Assembly (NCBI GenBank): GCA_946479535.1
Contig: CAMLGP010000129.1
Coordinates: 1 to 7,313, forward strand
Direction: 5' to 3'
DNA length: 7,313 nucleotides
Source of the DNA: an uncultured Bacteroidota bacterium
GTDB taxonomy: Bacteria > Bacteroidota > Bacteroidia > Chitinophagales > Chitinophagaceae
Shown: positions 5,794 to 7,313 of the stretch, in pieces
Layout of the letters: each line of letters begins with the position of its first letter
Position numbering within the stretch: position 1 is the first letter of the stretch
The notes under the pieces: model-generated
Database searches by the model: none
Told to the model about the DNA's origin: nothing
What the model saw: the letters and a program-made list of their open reading frames with translations, nothing else
Translations under genes and position numbers: made by a program

Positions 5794-7313
5794 TTACCTG
5801 GTTGGCAGAATAGCCGCCTTACTCTCCTCATCTACGTTACTGTTATTGCCTTTGGCGAGCAATTGAGCGTTTTCTGCCAACCTGATAAATTCTGCACGAT
5901 ATCCTTCTTCATCCATTCCCTTTGCTTTACGCGCCAGGTCTATTACATTACCAAATGTTGCCTTTGACTTAAAGGAGGAGTTCCGTAACAACATACCGAA
6001 CTCGGCCACGGCGGTAGCAAACCGGAAATTTTCAGAGGCACGAGCCACGGGGATCTGTTTATCCAGTACAGGATGCTCAATAAGTTTACTTACATCACCA
6101 TCCGGTGCTTTATAACGAAACTTTACTGTAAGTATCTCATTGTTATGGGAAGTGGCGGTAGCTCCATTCTTATTTTTTTGATATTTGAGGTCATCTACTT
6201 TAGCGAGGAAAGTATCTACCACACCTACGGGAATCACCTCGTACAATGCCGTCACGGTATGCCCGCTTCCCAATTCACCAGCATCTTTCTTATCATCATT
6301 GAAATCTTCCTTTGCCAGCATCCTGTTCTCATAACCAATCAGGCGATACCCCTGCACTTTGGCAGGATTAAATTCAAGTTGCAGCTTCACATCTTTTGCA
6401 ATAGTAAATAGGGTTCCGCCAAACTCGTTGACCAATACCTTCTTTGCTTCACTCATACCATCAATGTAAGCATGATTGCCATTGCCCTTGTCTGCCAGCT
6501 TCTGCATCTTATTATCCTTATAATTTCCCATACCATAACCCAGCACCGTAAGAAATACCCCACTCTTGCGCTCTTCCTCAATCATCCGCTCCATCGCATC
6601 ATCACTGCTCTCTCCAATATTGAAATCACCGTCTGTACAAAGTATCACGCGGTTGTTTCCCTCCTTTACATAAAATTCTTTTGCAGTTTTATAGGCTAAA
6701 CGAATACCTGCACCTCCGGCTGTTGAGCCACCAGCAGAAAGGTTATCAATTGCATCTTTGATCTTTGTTTTATCAGCACCACTAGTGGGAGGTAATACCA
6801 AACCTGCTGCACCAGCATATACTACCATTGCTACTTTATCTTCTTCCCGTAACTGATCAACCAGCATTTTCATGGATGCCTTTACCAATGGTAATTTATT
6901 GGGCATATTCATGGAGCCGGATACATCAACCAGGAATACAAGGTTAGAAGGAGGAAGGCCCGCAACAGGTATCTTCTTTCCCTGCAGACCGATCAGTACC
7001 AGCTTATGGTCCTTATTCCATGGAGCATCAGAAATTTCAGTATTGATGGAAAATGGATCATTATTCTCAGGCTGAGGGTAATCATAATGGAAATAATTGA
7101 TCATTTCTTCAATGCGCACTGCACCTGAAGGTGGTAATTGCCCCTGGTTCAGGTAGCGGCGTACATTGCTGTAAGAAGCAGCATCCACATCAATGGAAAA
7201 AGTGGAAAGTGGATTATCGGAGACTTTGAGAAACCGATTCTCTAATATATAATCATACCCTTCTGTATTGAAATCCTCGTATTCTTCGGTAATTATACCG
7301 GTAGTTTTATTTA
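5794..7313 (-). CDS. VWA domain-containing protein, YfbK-like (5' end outside window)
   Basis: The frame is open to the window edge, giving 505 residues here. GTG at 7188 is not a start: it encodes the valine of FSIDVDAASYSN, and coding sequence continues upstream with YDYILENRFLKVSDNPLS. The part in view has an N-terminal vWF-associated domain (about 20-95; PLSTFSIDVDAASYSN, RIEEMINYF.YDYP). A VWA domain follows (about 120-290) with a complete MIDAS metal site: Asp129, Ser131 and Ser133 in FLVDVSGSM, Thr197 in GGSTAGG, and Asp227 in CTDGDFN. The C-terminal region (about 310-490; KDVKLQLEFNPAKVQGYRLIGYENR and GYRAEFIRLAENAQ) matches the DUF3520-type end of YfbK proteins. VWA/MIDAS domains bind protein partners through a divalent cation; the partner and role of YfbK-like proteins are not established. 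Bacteroidota members often carry a signal peptide and a carboxypeptidase-regulatory-like domain at the N-terminus, which would lie beyond this window. A sorting-domain remnant follows in frame. Confidence 0.92.
   Translation of the reverse strand, partial: NKTTGIITEEYEDFNTEGYDYILENRFLKVSDNPLSTFSIDVDAASYSNVRRYLNQGQLPPSGAVRIEEMINYFHYDYPQPENNDPFSINTEISDAPWNKDHKLVLIGLQGKKIPVAGLPPSNLVFLVDVSGSMNMPNKLPLVKASMKMLVDQLREEDKVAMVVYAGAAGLVLPPTSGADKTKIKDAIDNLSAGGSTAGGAGIRLAYKTAKEFYVKEGNNRVILCTDGDFNIGESSDDAMERMIEEERKSGVFLTVLGYGMGNYKDNKMQKLADKGNGNHAYIDGMSEAKKVLVNEFGGTLFTIAKDVKLQLEFNPAKVQGYRLIGYENRMLAKEDFNDDKKDAGELGSGHTVTALYEVIPVGVVDTFLAKVDDLKYQKNKNGATATSHNNEILTVKFRYKAPDGDVSKLIEHPVLDKQIPVARASENFRFATAVAEFGMLLRNSSFKSKATFGNVIDLARKAKGMDEEGYRAEFIRLAENAQLLAKGNNSNVDEESKAAILPTR

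Noticed and set aside
5533..5796. Programmed stop-codon readthrough producing a VWA-sorting domain fusion
   Set aside because: Four stops of two kinds (TAA, TAA, TGA, TAA) would all have to be read through; no recoding signal was seen. Decay is simpler.

Overview
The window looks like chromosomal DNA of a Bacteroidota bacterium, most likely of the Chitinophagaceae type. The evidence is AT-leaning DNA, several TAnnTTTG -7 promoter elements 14-22 nt before start codons, short leaders mostly without Shine-Dalgarno sequences, a type IX secretion (T9SS) C-terminal sorting domain, a carboxypeptidase-regulatory-like domain, and protein families typical of that phylum. The family level is inference.

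Layout. (1) 1-1525, minus strand: the 5' part of a small membrane protein gene of the DUF6580 type, behind manA (class I mannose-6-phosphate isomerase). (2) 1554-1910, plus: a YraN/UPF0102-family nuclease-fold protein, divergent from manA across only 28 bp, with the two predicted promoters overlapping head-on. (3) 2019-2546, minus: a YkgJ-type cysteine-cluster protein, convergent with the YraN gene. (4) 2547-2804: an intergenic region of about 260 bp with a divergent promoter pair and a small perfect inverted repeat. (5) 2805-4393, plus: an uncharacterised lipoprotein followed after 29 bp by xerD, probably one transcript. (6) 4475-5518, minus: a composite protein with an N-terminal Cys cluster, an internal signal-like hydrophobic segment, a carboxypeptidase-regulatory-like domain and a T9SS sorting domain. 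(7) 5533-5778, minus: a decayed T9SS sorting domain with in-frame stops, lying in the same frame as the next gene upstream. (8) 5794-7313, minus: a VWA-domain protein (YfbK-like), whose 5' end is outside the window.

The left two-thirds is mostly housekeeping: sugar-phosphate metabolism, a nuclease-fold protein and chromosome-dimer resolution. The right third concerns the cell envelope and secretion. No mobile element, CRISPR array, tRNA or rRNA was seen. The two points most worth checking are the sorting-domain remnant joined in frame to the 3' end of the VWA gene, and the topology of the composite T9SS protein, which places a cytosolic Cys module in front of an export signal.
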